A DNA stretch of 64,000 nt from Niabella soli DSM 19437 (GTDB lineage: Bacteria > Bacteroidota > Bacteroidia > Chitinophagales > Chitinophagaceae): positions 3,038,001 through 3,102,000 of the forward strand of contig NZ_CP007035.1 in NCBI RefSeq assembly GCF_000243115.2. The letters run 5' to 3'. How positions within the stretch are numbered: the stretch's first letter is position 1; the number at the start of each line of letters is the position of its first letter. Positions 8,445 to 17,417 of the stretch are shown here, piece by piece. Under the pieces are notes generated by a model that was not told the DNA's origin, did no database searches, and saw only the letters and a program-made list of their open reading frames with translations. The translations under genes and the position numbers were made by a program.

Positions 8445-8482
8445 AAAGCCGTCTTCTAAAAAAATTGAGGGCGGCTTTATTG
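8445..8482 (+). terminator. Terminator of the ECF-headed operon
   Basis: Arms 8445-8456 (AAAGCCGTCTTC) and 8467-8478 (GAGGGCGGCTTT) pair over 12 positions with two G-U pairs around a 10-nt loop, followed by an A/T-rich stretch, about 35 nt after the last stop codon. Confidence 0.65.
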
Positions 8483-8691
8483 TTGCATTAGTGAATTGCA
8501 TACCAAGGAGCCGTAAAGACCATAATATGTTATTTTGCAATGTATTACAACTTACTGCCTCAACGCCTTTTCGGCCAAAAAATATTTTTATTTTCTTTGA
8601 AGACTGCTTAATAGTGGCTGGTTTTAGATTTATGTATATGCCCTACTACAATACATTGCTGACCCCAAAATATTTAGTAAATTGTATCGTC

Positions 8692-8972
8692 ATGGCAGAC
8701 GAAAAAAAATATACCAAAAATGACAACCCCTTACCCCTGTTACAGGAGCCGGGTGCTGTTATGAAAACTTTTTCCAGCCAGGAAGAGGCAGAACTGTACC
8801 GTTTAAAAAGAAATCTTGCCCGTACGGATATGGAACGTTTCCAGGTAATGTGCCGTTTGATCCGGGTTGGCAAAATGCTTTCAAGGCCGTTAACCGGCCC
8901 AAGGACCAGATCGATGTTATAGAACTGGAGCGGATCAAAAAAATCCTGGAAGATCAGGCTGAAAAACTGTAA
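8692..8972 (+). pseudogene. Small charged protein gene, apparently frameshifted
   Basis: From the ATG at 8692 the frame encodes MADEKKYTKNDNPLP and continues to MERFQVMCRLIRVGKML, then degenerates into SRPLTGPRTRSML before a stop at 8920. A different frame takes over exactly there with natural-looking sequence (KAVNRPKDQIDVIELERIKK) ending at TAA 8970-8972. One missing base near 8881-8884 (for example CAAGG for CAAAGG) would join both halves into about 94 residues. The family is unknown to me. It may be a broken gene, a sequencing error, or a true -1 shift; no classical slippery heptamer is visible. Confidence 0.55.
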
Positions 8973-9011
8973 ATTCCCTCTATAAATTCCCTTTTTTATC
9001 AGTTTCAGCCT

Positions 9012-9019
9012 TATCTTTG
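9012..9019 (+). promoter_or_regulatory. Candidate -7 box for the atp operon
   Basis: TATCTTTG fits TAnnTTTG and lies 19 nt before the atpB ATG, giving a very short leader. The -33 region is only T-rich. Confidence 0.5.
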
Positions 9020-9038
9020 CCGCAAATTTCAGAGCAGT

Positions 9039-10441
<1,403 letters not shown>

Positions 10442-10461
10442 TAGCTTCACCAAAACAATTT

Positions 10462-10500
10462 ACTGCATCTAAAGCAAAGGGCGGCGGATGCAGTATTTTT
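10462..10500 (+). terminator. Stem-loop with T-run between atpE and atpF
   Basis: Arms 10462-10469 (ACTGCATC) and 10487-10494 (GATGCAGT) are perfect, with a 17-nt loop, followed by ATTTTT. It lies inside the operon and may act as a partial terminator that favours expression of the multicopy c subunit. Confidence 0.45.
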
Positions 10501-10517
10501 CGGTTTTTAGTTTACAT

Positions 10518-10586
10518 GTTTAAAAGTTAACCAGTTAGCAGGTTTGGTCTTGTTAACTTAGCAACTTATCAACCTTTCAACTTTAT
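10518..10586. repeat. Heptad array upstream of atpF
   Basis: Seven-base words run in register from 10518 (GTTTAAA, AGTTAAC) and turn into the opposite-strand type (AGCAACT, TATCAAC) in the second half, ending five bases before the atpF start. Confidence 0.5.
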
Positions 10587-10590
10587 AAAA

Positions 10591-11085
10591 ATGGGATTAC
10601 TTACTCCTGATCTGGGTTATTTCTTCTGGATTTTCGTAGCTTTTGTTGTGGTATTTTTAGTGCTTAAAAAATTCGCCTGGAAACCCATCATCAAATCATT
10701 AAACGAGCGCGAGCAAACCATTGCGGGTGCCATCGCTTCTGCTGAAAAAGTAAAGGCAGAAATGGCGCAGTTGCAAAGCGAGAATGAATCCTTGCTTGCC
10801 AAAGCGCGTGAAGAGCGTTCCCAACTGCTGAAGGAAGCACGCGAAACCAAGGACAAGATCGTTAATGAAGCAAAAGAACAGGCAAAAACAGAAGCCAGTA
10901 AGATCATTGCCGATGCACAGCAGGCCATCAACGCTCAAAAAATGGCGGCCCTTACCGAAGTGAAAAATGAAGTGGGCAAAATGGTGATCGAAGTAAGCGA
11001 AAAAGTGCTACGTCAGCAATTGAGCGGAGAAGCCAAACAAGAAGCGTACATCAATGGCCTCGTTGACTCGGTTAAGCTGAACTAA
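10591..11085 (+). CDS. atpF: ATP synthase F0 subunit b
   Basis: 164-residue stator subunit: one N-terminal membrane helix (YFFWIFVAFVVVFLVLKK) followed by a long alpha-helical, Ala/Glu/Lys-rich stalk (about 40-160) that dimerises and reaches F1. The membrane-proximal LKKFAWKPI segment is conserved. The start at 10591 directly follows a heptad array. It continues to atpH after a 57-nt spacer. Confidence 0.93.
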   Translation: MGLLTPDLGYFFWIFVAFVVVFLVLKKFAWKPIIKSLNEREQTIAGAIASAEKVKAEMAQLQSENESLLAKAREERSQLLKEARETKDKIVNEAKEQAKTEASKIIADAQQAINAQKMAALTEVKNEVGKMVIEVSEKVLRQQLSGEAKQEAYINGLVDSVKLN

Positions 11086-11100
11086 TCCTGTCGGAACCGT

Positions 11101-11121
11101 TTTACATTTTACATTTTACAT
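11101..11121. repeat. Three exact TTTACAT heptads upstream of atpH
   Basis: TTTACAT occurs three times in tandem without mismatch, in the 57-nt atpF-atpH spacer. Confidence 0.6.
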
Positions 11122-11142
11122 TCGTTATTCTACATTTAAGAT

Positions 11143-11706
11143 ATGCCAAATCCCCGTTTAGCCTCCCGATATGCAAAAGCCTTGTTAGACCTGTCGAAAG
11201 AAAAGGATCAGGTGCCCCAGGTATTTGCTGATGTACAGTGGTTGCAAGCTGTATGCAAGGGGAGCAAAGATTTTGTAGACCTGCTGCGCAGTCCCATTAT
11301 TAAGGCTGATAAAAAGAAAAGCATTGTGAGTGCCATTGCAGGGAATAATATTGGTGCCATCACCAAAGGATTTGCCGATCTGCTGATTGCAAAGAACAGG
11401 GAAGCTATTCTGCCTGAAATTCTTTCGGCATTCGTCGATCAATATAAAATACTGAATAATATTCACACGGTAAAGCTGACCACTGCAGTACCGATAAGCG
11501 ACGAGGTAAAAAACAATATCATTAACCAGGTGAAAAAAGCCAGCGGTGAACAGAATATTGAACTGGAAGCTTCGGTAAACCCGGATATCATTGGTGGTTT
11601 TGTTTTGGAAATGGGCGATAAAATGGTGGACGCCAGCGTTAGCTATGACCTCAAGGCTATCGCAAAGCAATTCAGGAACAACGATTTTATCTACAAAGTA
11701 CGTTAA
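11143..11706 (+). CDS. atpH: ATP synthase F1 subunit delta
   Basis: 187-residue OSCP/delta subunit that ties the b stalk to the top of F1. The N-terminal helical bundle begins NPRLASRYAKALLDLS, and the C-terminal domain has the family signature region ASVNPDIIGGFVLEMGDKMVDASV. It is the last gene of this atp group: a terminator follows and the next gene is on the other strand, so the alpha and gamma genes must lie elsewhere. Confidence 0.93.
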   Translation: MPNPRLASRYAKALLDLSKEKDQVPQVFADVQWLQAVCKGSKDFVDLLRSPIIKADKKKSIVSAIAGNNIGAITKGFADLLIAKNREAILPEILSAFVDQYKILNNIHTVKLTTAVPISDEVKNNIINQVKKASGEQNIELEASVNPDIIGGFVLEMGDKMVDASVSYDLKAIAKQFRNNDFIYKVR

Positions 11707-11728
11707 ACTTTATTATAATAAATTGGAG

Positions 11729-11758
11729 AAGCCTGTTCCAAAAGAACGGGCTTTTTTA
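11729..11758 (+). terminator. Terminator after atpH
   Basis: Stem AAGCCTGTTC / GAACGGGCTT (11729-11738 and 11744-11753) with one G-U pair and a 5-nt loop, followed by TTTTT. Confidence 0.75.
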
Positions 11759-11813
11759 TTGTCTGCCGGTAAGGCGTTGAGACGGCATATAAAACATTTC
11801 CGCATTTTCCGCT

Positions 11814-11860
11814 GTGCGAGGCTTGCAGCCTCGCACTTTTATTCTATCGCTTTGAGCGAT
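11814..11860. repeat. Tandem triloop hairpins in the atpH / HAD convergent spacer
   Basis: A perfect 10-bp stem (11814-11823 with 11827-11836, GTGCGAGGCT / AGCCTCGCAC, loop TGC) is followed by TTTT and then a second small hairpin (ATCGC / GCGAT, 11846-11860). The first could also act as a terminator. Its shape matches the hairpin clusters at 36.9 and 41.7 kb. Confidence 0.55.
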
Positions 11861-11868
11861 GAAAAATA

Positions 11869-12483
11869 TTATTGTAAGATTTCCAAATGCTCAATCCGTT
11901 CCTCCGGTAGCAGCAGATGCGTTTGAATACCCAATTCTTTTGCAGCCGGAAAATTGGTGTAGCTGTCGTCAATAAACAAAGTTTCATTTGCCGCAATACC
12001 TGCGTCATTCAATACAAATTCATAGGTTTCCTTATCGGGTTTGCGTAAATGTATTTCGTGCGAAAGCCAGGTTTTGGTAAAAAAGGATTCCAGCGAGGGG
12101 TAGCCGGTCTCTTCCCGCAATGTTTCCGAAAAATGATCGTAATGTATTTTGTTCGTATTGCTCAGTAAGAACAACCGGTGCTTTTTTGCCAGGGGAACTA
12201 AAAAATCAAGGCTATGCTTACGGTAATCCAGCAACATCGCGTTCCAGGCAAATTCCAGGTCATTATCGGGAATATTTTTTTTTAGCAGCATCCGTAATCC
12301 ATCATAAAATTCTCCGGGGGTGATCAATCCCTTTTCAATTTTTCGGAACAAAGGATCAGCAGTGTACTGCGAAAATTGCTTTTCGAAATCAGCAAAGCCC
12401 AGGTCTTCAAAGGCACGGAAGGTGCGGTTAAAATCGAGGTTCAGTAATACCCCGCCAAAATCGAAGATTACATTCTTAATCAT
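11869..12483 (-). CDS. HAD superfamily hydrolase (class IA)
   Basis: 204-residue cytosolic phosphatase-like protein. Motif I is VIFDFGGVLLNLD with the nucleophile and acid Asp positions, motif II Ser/Thr is in LFLLSNTNK, the motif III Lys is in HLRKPDKETYEF, and motif IV is LFIDDSYTN. The inserted helical cap (about 20-90) is of the C1 type seen in YihX/epoxide hydrolase-like members. The substrate cannot be predicted. It is convergent with atpH and has its own -7 box right at the start codon. Confidence 0.85.
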   Translation of the reverse strand: MIKNVIFDFGGVLLNLDFNRTFRAFEDLGFADFEKQFSQYTADPLFRKIEKGLITPGEFYDGLRMLLKKNIPDNDLEFAWNAMLLDYRKHSLDFLVPLAKKHRLFLLSNTNKIHYDHFSETLREETGYPSLESFFTKTWLSHEIHLRKPDKETYEFVLNDAGIAANETLFIDDSYTNFPAAKELGIQTHLLLPEERIEHLEILQ

Positions 12484-12488
12484 AGATA

Positions 12489-12496
12489 CAAAGATA
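12489..12496 (-). promoter_or_regulatory. Candidate -7 box of the HAD gene (near-leaderless)
   Basis: CAAAGATA on the plus strand reads TATCTTTG on the minus strand and ends six bases before the ATG, so the transcript would be nearly leaderless. Confidence 0.45.
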
Positions 12497-12553
12497 GACG
12501 GGAGGAAATGTAAAATAAGAAATACCGAATAATAAATGTAAAACGGCAGTCCG

Positions 12554-12650
12554 CCATGACCTACAGACTATGAACCATTGGCCCATTCTCATATTTCCAA
12601 ATTTTCACATTTCCAAATTTTCATATTCCCACATTTCCACATTATCCCAT
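12554..12650. repeat. Heptad words followed by octad words
   Basis: Five 7-nt words (CCATGAC ... CCATTGG) at 12554-12588 run into 8-nt words (CACATTTC, CAAATTTT) to about 12650. A 16-nt unit at 12590-12605 is repeated at 12606-12621 with one mismatch. Confidence 0.55.
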
Positions 12651-12658
12651 TAAATTTG
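12651..12658 (+). promoter_or_regulatory. Candidate -7 box of the CDGSH gene
   Basis: TAAATTTG, 22 nt before the ATG at 12681, directly after the repeat block. Confidence 0.4.
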
Positions 12659-12680
12659 CCGGCAAATAAATCAACAATAG

Positions 12681-12908
12681 ATGGCTACAACGAAGATTAC
12701 AGTAAACAATAATGGCTCATTAAGAATTGACGGCGATTTTGAAATCGTGGATAAAGAAGGCAACCCTTACGACCTGGGCGGCAGAACAGTAGTGTCGCTT
12801 TGCCGCTGTGGCAAATCTATCAATAAACCTTTTTGCGACGGCAGTCATAAAGGGCATTTTGAACATGAGGCAGTAGCTTTTGCCCTTCCTCCTAAAAAGA
12901 CGGTCTAA
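12681..12908 (+). CDS. CDGSH iron-sulfur domain protein
   Basis: 75-residue protein with one CDGSH-type motif, CRCGKSINKPFCDGSHKG, giving the three-Cys one-His set that binds a redox-active 2Fe-2S cluster. It starts with a short beta-rich N-terminus (TTKITVNNNGSLRIDGDF), and the motif is at about residues 42-58. Such small soluble proteins are common in Bacteroidota; the electron partner is unknown. It ends 27 nt before rsmA. Confidence 0.85.
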   Translation: MATTKITVNNNGSLRIDGDFEIVDKEGNPYDLGGRTVVSLCRCGKSINKPFCDGSHKGHFEHEAVAFALPPKKTV

Positions 12909-12923
12909 ACAAACGCTGCGGCG

Positions 12924-12931
12924 TAATTTTG
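12924..12931 (+). promoter_or_regulatory. Candidate -7 box of rsmA
   Basis: TAATTTTG fits TAnnTTTG and ends four bases before the rsmA ATG; a leaderless transcript would result if used. Confidence 0.35.
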
Positions 12932-12935
12932 CAAT

Positions 12936-13688
12936 ATGTACACATTAAAAAAGTCGCTGGGCCAGCATTTTTTAAAAGATGAAAACATCTGCCGGAAAAT
13001 TGTTGACGCGGTACAGGCTGAGCATCCCGCTCAATTACTGGAAGTAGGTCCCGGCGGCGGCGCCATTACCAAATACCTGATTGCTTTAAACGGCGTGGAC
13101 TTTAAAGCTATTGAGGTGGATGCAGAAAAAGTACAATACCTTACCGCTACTTACCCCGCGTTACAGGGAAAGATCATTCATAAAAGCATACTGGATGCCA
13201 CAGCGCCCTTTACCGGCGGCTTTCATATTGTAGGAAATTTCCCCTACAATATCTCCACCCAGATTCTTTTTAAAATACTGGACTGGAAAGAGCAGGTACC
13301 CGTGATCACGGGCATGTTTCAGAAGGAAGTAGCACAGCGGATTGCCGCCACGCCCGGTTCAAAAACCTACGGCGTCACCAGCGTGCTGATGCAGGCATTC
13401 TATGATGTAGCTTACCTGTTCGATGTAAGTGAGCAATCCTTTAACCCGCCACCCAAAGTAAAAAGCGGGGTCATCCGGTTAAGAAGGCGGGAAACAACAG
13501 AACCCATGAAAACGGCAAAGGCATTTACCCTGCTGGTAAAAACGGCTTTTAACCAAAGAAGAAAAACGTTGCGCAATGCGGTACGGTCATTATTTACGGA
13601 AGAAATACTGAAAGACGCTATTTTTACCAAACGCGCAGAACAATTATCGGTTGCTGATTTTGCACAGCTGAGCTTTAAAATGAATTAA
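12936..13688 (+). CDS. rsmA: 16S rRNA (adenine-N6,N6)-dimethyltransferase
   Basis: 250-residue KsgA/RsmA enzyme that dimethylates two adjacent adenines in the 3' hairpin of 16S rRNA using SAM. It opens with the family-typical KKSLGQHFLKDENI, has the SAM motif LLEVGPGGGAITKYL at about 35-50, the catalytic NFPYNIS motif at about 102-108, and the C-terminal helical domain with KTAFNQRRKTLRNAV. Length is as usual. Confidence 0.95.
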   Translation: MYTLKKSLGQHFLKDENICRKIVDAVQAEHPAQLLEVGPGGGAITKYLIALNGVDFKAIEVDAEKVQYLTATYPALQGKIIHKSILDATAPFTGGFHIVGNFPYNISTQILFKILDWKEQVPVITGMFQKEVAQRIAATPGSKTYGVTSVLMQAFYDVAYLFDVSEQSFNPPPKVKSGVIRLRRRETTEPMKTAKAFTLLVKTAFNQRRKTLRNAVRSLFTEEILKDAIFTKRAEQLSVADFAQLSFKMN

Positions 13689-13711
13689 CGGCTTATAAAC
13701 AAAAGAAACCA

Positions 13712-14647
13712 ATGAAGGAAAAAGTAATCATTACCGGCAATGCCCACCCTTTTTTAGAAAAAACACTTGCAGAAAAAGGATATGATGTACGCTACCAGCC
13801 CCTTATTACTTATGAGGAGCTGACGAACGAAATAGCAGATTGCACCGGCCTGGTACTGACCACACGTATTACAGTAGACAAAAAACTGATCGACGCCGCT
13901 CCCCAGTTAAAATGGATCGGCCGCCTGGGCAGCGGACTGGAACTGATCGATATTCCCTACGCAGAGAGTAAAAATATCCTTTGTGTCAGCAGCCCGGAAG
14001 GCAACCGGAACGCCGTAGCGGAGCACAGCCTGGGCATGCTGCTGATGCTGCTGAATAAAATGAATACCGCCCCGGCAGAAGTGCACGATTTTATCTGGAA
14101 GCGCAATGAGAACCGAGGAACGGAACTTTCCGGCAAAACAGTAGGCATCGTCGGTTTTGGAAATACGGGCGGCGCTTTTGCCAAACTATTGCAGTCATTT
14201 GATGTGACTGTTTTAGCCTACGATAAATACAAAAACGATTTCGGGCAGGGCTATATCAAAGAAGCCTCATTGGAACAGGTTTGCAGGTATGCCGAAGTCA
14301 TTAGTTTTAACGTACCGCTGACGGCGGATACCAAAGGTATGTTGACACTGGACCTGATGAAAAGCATGCAGCAACAACCCATCATCATAAATGCCAGCCG
14401 TGGAAAAGTTATTCATCTGCCCACCTTAATAGAAGGGCTTAAAAAAGGATATATCTCCGGTGCCTGTCTGGATGTATTGGAAAACGAGAAGCTGGACACT
14501 TACACCGCGGCCGAAAAAGAGCAGTTACAATGGCTTACTAATCAACCCAATGTAGTTATTACACCTCATATTGCCGGGTATAGCCATGAGGCCTTTTTAA
14601 GAATGCCTACGGTTATGTTAAAAAAGTTGGGTATCACCGCCCCATAA
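13712..14647 (+). CDS. D-2-hydroxyacid dehydrogenase (phosphoglycerate dehydrogenase-like)
   Basis: 311-residue NAD-dependent oxidoreductase. The split catalytic domain flanks a Rossmann domain with VGIVGFGNTGGAFAKLL at about 146-162. Catalytic Arg is in NASRGKVIHL, the Glu in LDVLENEK and the His in TPHIAGYSHEA. It lacks the regulatory ACT domain of full SerA proteins, so the substrate (3-phosphoglycerate, glyoxylate or another 2-ketoacid) is open. Probably co-transcribed with rsmA, with a 23-nt gap. Confidence 0.82.
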   Translation: MKEKVIITGNAHPFLEKTLAEKGYDVRYQPLITYEELTNEIADCTGLVLTTRITVDKKLIDAAPQLKWIGRLGSGLELIDIPYAESKNILCVSSPEGNRNAVAEHSLGMLLMLLNKMNTAPAEVHDFIWKRNENRGTELSGKTVGIVGFGNTGGAFAKLLQSFDVTVLAYDKYKNDFGQGYIKEASLEQVCRYAEVISFNVPLTADTKGMLTLDLMKSMQQQPIIINASRGKVIHLPTLIEGLKKGYISGACLDVLENEKLDTYTAAEKEQLQWLTNQPNVVITPHIAGYSHEAFLRMPTVMLKKLGITAP

Positions 14648-14658
14648 GGTTTTTTCAG

Positions 14659-14666
14659 TATATTTG
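14659..14666 (+). promoter_or_regulatory. Candidate -7 box upstream of greA
   Basis: TATATTTG fits TAnnTTTG. It lies before the stem-loop at 14683-14721, so that hairpin would be in the greA leader. Confidence 0.4.
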
Positions 14667-14682
14667 TGAGAATAGTAAAAGG

Positions 14683-14721
14683 CAACGTCTCAGTTAATAC
14701 TGGGGCGTTGTTATTTTTTTT
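14683..14721 (+). terminator. Intrinsic terminator or attenuator ahead of greA
   Basis: An 11-bp stem (14683-14693 with 14700-14710, two G-U pairs, 6-nt loop) is followed by TTATTTTTTTT. It ends about 20 nt before the greA ATG and can either end the dehydrogenase transcript or attenuate greA. Confidence 0.75.
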
Positions 14722-14742
14722 GTTTATTCTAAAGGAATAGCT

Positions 14743-15213
14743 ATGACGATACAATATGTAACAAAGGAAACGCTGGAGCAAATGAAGGAAGAGCTGCAAC
14801 ACATGAAGGGGGTAGAACGCCCTGCAGCCAGCCGGGCTATTGCTGAGGCACGTGAAAAAGGCGACTTAAAGGAAAACGCTGAGTATGACGCCGCGAAAGA
14901 GGCCCAGGGCATCCTGGAAGCCAAAATAGCCGCCCTGGAAGGCGCATTGGCCAATGCCCGGGTGGTAGATGAATCTACTATTGACACCAGCAAAGTGTCT
15001 ATCCTTACCAAGGTAAAGCTCACCAATCTGAAAACAAAGAAACAGGTGATCTACCAGTTGGTAAGCGAGCAGGAAGCCGATCTGAAGTCGGGTAAAATAT
15101 CCATCACCTCTCCTATAGGAAAAGGTATCCTGGGTAAAGAGCCCGGCACCATAGCCGATGTGCAGGCCCCCGCCGGCGTCATCCAATTTAAAATTGAAGA
15201 GATCAGCATATAA
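14743..15213 (+). CDS. greA: Transcription elongation factor GreA
   Basis: 156-residue factor that rescues backtracked RNA polymerase by stimulating transcript cleavage. The N-terminal coiled coil holds the conserved basic and acidic-tip region (AREKGDLKENAEYDAAKEAQ), and the C-terminal FKBP-like globular domain includes ITSPIGKGILGKEPG. Length is typical. The leader contains a terminator-like hairpin, discussed in the findings. Confidence 0.94.
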   Translation: MTIQYVTKETLEQMKEELQHMKGVERPAASRAIAEAREKGDLKENAEYDAAKEAQGILEAKIAALEGALANARVVDESTIDTSKVSILTKVKLTNLKTKKQVIYQLVSEQEADLKSGKISITSPIGKGILGKEPGTIADVQAPAGVIQFKIEEISI

Positions 15214-15293
15214 TTTTATACAGCCGGCTGCAGTACAGATGGCATCATCGTTGTGTCACACTCTTGTACTTCAGTGCTGATGGCAACTTTTTA

Positions 15294-15327
15294 AAACCGC
15301 CCCCATTAAACCGGGGCGGTTTTTTTG
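15294..15327 (+). terminator. Terminator after greA
   Basis: GC-rich stem AAACCGCCCC / GGGGCGGTTT with an approximately 8-nt loop and a run of seven T, about 80 nt after the greA stop. Confidence 0.85.
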
Positions 15328-15335
15328 TAGCTTTG
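15328..15335 (+). promoter_or_regulatory. Candidate -7 box of the HIT gene
   Basis: TAGCTTTG directly follows the greA terminator, about 54 nt before the HIT ATG. Confidence 0.45.
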
Positions 15336-15388
15336 AGAAAACAGGTACATAACGATAAACGGCAAACACATAATAATAAATAATTAGC

Positions 15389-15778
15389 ATGACGATCTTT
15401 TCAAAAATCATCGCAGGCGAGATCCCTTCTTATAAAATTGCAGAAAACGACCGGTTCTATGCGTTCCTGGATATTTTTCCTTTGCGCAAAGGCCACACCC
15501 TTGTCATTCCTAAAATTGAAGTAGATAATTTATTTGATGTGCCGGATGAATACCTGGGCGAACTGCTGGTGTTTGCCAAACCCATTGCAAAAGCCATCGA
15601 AAAAAGTTTTAACTGCAACCGCTGCGGCGTAAGCGTAGTAGGCATAGAAGTACCGCATGCGCACGTACATTTAATCCCCCTGAACAATGCCAACGATCTC
15701 AACTTCACACAACCCAAATTAAAGTTATCGCCCGAAGAAATGAAAGAAATCCAGGAACTGATCGTAAAAAGCCTATGA
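15389..15778 (+). CDS. HIT family nucleotide-binding hydrolase
   Basis: 129-residue histidine-triad protein of the Hint branch. The N-terminus IFSKIIAGEIPSYKI and the later strand FPLRKGHTLVIPK are typical, and the active site is HAHVHLIPL at about residues 88-96, where the middle His forms the nucleotidyl intermediate. It probably cleaves adenosine phosphoramidates or similar compounds. It is transcribed alone; its stop codon lies inside a bidirectional terminator stem. Confidence 0.9.
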   Translation: MTIFSKIIAGEIPSYKIAENDRFYAFLDIFPLRKGHTLVIPKIEVDNLFDVPDEYLGELLVFAKPIAKAIEKSFNCNRCGVSVVGIEVPHAHVHLIPLNNANDLNFTQPKLKLSPEEMKEIQELIVKSL

Positions 15779-15798
15779 GGTTTACAAAACCTCATAGG
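15772..15798. terminator. Bidirectional terminator between HIT gene and tnaA
   Basis: Perfect 11-bp arms CCTATGAGGTT (15772-15782) and AACCTCATAGG (15788-15798) with a 5-nt loop. The left arm includes the HIT stop codon; tnaA ends just to the right. Confidence 0.7.
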
Positions 15799-15799
15799 T

Positions 15800-17176
15800 T
15801 TAACTAACCGGTCTCAGTCTCGCTGTAAAATGCCGCAGGAGCGGCGCTTCATATGCTATTTCATAACCTTTTACTGACGCGCGCTTATTGAACACTTCAA
15901 TAATGACCTCCGCCACATAATCAATATGACTTTGGGTGTACACCCGGCGTGGAATGGCCAGTCGCACCAGCTCCATTGGCGCGGGGATTAAAGCCCCATC
16001 TTCCGCATATTTGCCAAACATCAGGGAGCCGATCTCCACACTCCTTATCCCTCCTTCAATATACAATTCATTGCTCAGCGCCAGACCGGGATATTGATGC
16101 ACCGGCACGTGCGGCAGAAAGGCTTTAGCATCCAGATATACTGCGTGCCCGCCCACCGGTTTTACAAAGGGTATGCCCGCGGCTTCCAGCTTTTCGCCAA
16201 TATATTCCATGCTTCGGATACGGTATTTCAAATAGTCCTCCTGCACAATTTCTTCCAGTCCCACAGCAATGGCTTCCAGGTCGCGCCCGGCAAGGCCGCC
16301 ATAGGTAGGAAAGCCTTCTGTAATAACCAAAAGATTCCGGCATTCCTGTGTTAAGGCGGCATCATTCAGCGCCAGGAATCCCCCAATATTGGCAAAAGCA
16401 TCTTTCTTGGCGCTCATGGTACAGCCATCGGCACAAGAAAAAAGCTCATTGGCAATTTCGAGGATGGTCTTTTGCGCATAGCCCTCTTCCCGTTGTTTTA
16501 TAAAATAACAGTTCTCCGCAAAGCGACAGGCATCAATAAAAAAGGCCACTCCGTATTTCTTACAGATCCGACTGGCCGCGCGGATGTTTTCCATACTTAC
16601 CGGCTGCCCGCCGCCGGAATTATTGGTAATGGTAATAATGACCATCGCAATATTTTCGGCCCCTTTTTCCAATATTATTTTTTCCATCGCTTCCAGATCA
16701 ATATTGCCTTTAAATGGAGCAGGAACAGAAGGTTGTAAACCTGCTTCCGTCAACAGATCAATCCCCGTAGCTCCGGAAAACTCAATATTGGCGCGGGTGG
16801 TATCAAACAACGTGTTACTTAAAAAGTATTTCCCTTTTCCTCCGGTGATGGTAAATAATATTTTTTCAGAAGCCCGGCCCTGGTGGGTGGGAATGATGTT
16901 TTTCATGCCGGTGATTTTTTGCACAGCCGTTTCAAAGCGATAAAAGCTTTTACTGCCGGCGTAGGATTCATCGCCTTCCATCATCGCCGCCCATTGCCGG
17001 CTGCTCATGGCAGACGTACCGCTGTCCGTCAGCAGATCGATCAGCACATCATCTGCACGTACTAAAAACGGGTTATAAAAGGCCTCTTCTAAAATTTTTA
17101 TTCGTTGCTCACGGCTGGTAAAACGTAAGGGTTCTACCGATTTTATGCGAAACGGTTCAATAATGGTCGTTGCCAT
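15800..17176 (-). CDS. tnaA: Tryptophanase (PLP beta-eliminating lyase)
   Basis: 458-residue PLP enzyme that splits tryptophan to indole, pyruvate and ammonia. The family signatures LLTDSGTSAMS, IPTHQGR and the PLP-lysine region MSAKKDA are present. Tryptophanase and tyrosine phenol-lyase differ at a few sites. Here Asp follows the tryptophanase pattern (LFDTT, not FTTT), Ile follows GIRSVE (not Arg), and His is present in LLRHFTARL near the C-terminus (not Phe). All three favour tryptophanase. No leader peptide of the enterobacterial TnaC type was found in the roughly 230 nt upstream; the gene stands alone. Confidence 0.87.
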   Translation of the reverse strand: MATTIIEPFRIKSVEPLRFTSREQRIKILEEAFYNPFLVRADDVLIDLLTDSGTSAMSSRQWAAMMEGDESYAGSKSFYRFETAVQKITGMKNIIPTHQGRASEKILFTITGGKGKYFLSNTLFDTTRANIEFSGATGIDLLTEAGLQPSVPAPFKGNIDLEAMEKIILEKGAENIAMVIITITNNSGGGQPVSMENIRAASRICKKYGVAFFIDACRFAENCYFIKQREEGYAQKTILEIANELFSCADGCTMSAKKDAFANIGGFLALNDAALTQECRNLLVITEGFPTYGGLAGRDLEAIAVGLEEIVQEDYLKYRIRSMEYIGEKLEAAGIPFVKPVGGHAVYLDAKAFLPHVPVHQYPGLALSNELYIEGGIRSVEIGSLMFGKYAEDGALIPAPMELVRLAIPRRVYTQSHIDYVAEVIIEVFNKRASVKGYEIAYEAPLLRHFTARLRPVS

Positions 17177-17417
17177 AAATTATTTTTTGATGGGTCAATG
17201 ATTAGCCGGAAAAACGGGAAGGCGGTAAAATAGCGTCTTCCTGCTTGTAATTTTGCCGGCCATTTTTAGTCGACTGCAATGATATTTATAAAGAAGGGTA
17301 CGCAGCGGTACGCTTTCCTGCGGGGTGCAGGAAAATCAGGTAGGACTTTTTATGACTTTTTGCCAGAGCGGGAGCATCAGCAATATTAGGAAAGTTTCGG
17401 CAAAAAAAGACGTCTGC

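Noticed and set aside
8365-8691. Upstream extension of the small frame before 8692
   Set aside because: The extension reads through the terminator region and the end of the lipoprotein gene; the protein-like sequence begins only at MADEKKYTK.
15800-17176. Assignment as tyrosine phenol-lyase
   Set aside because: Three discriminating positions (Asp in FDTT, Ile after GIRSVE, His in LLRHFTARL) follow tryptophanase instead.
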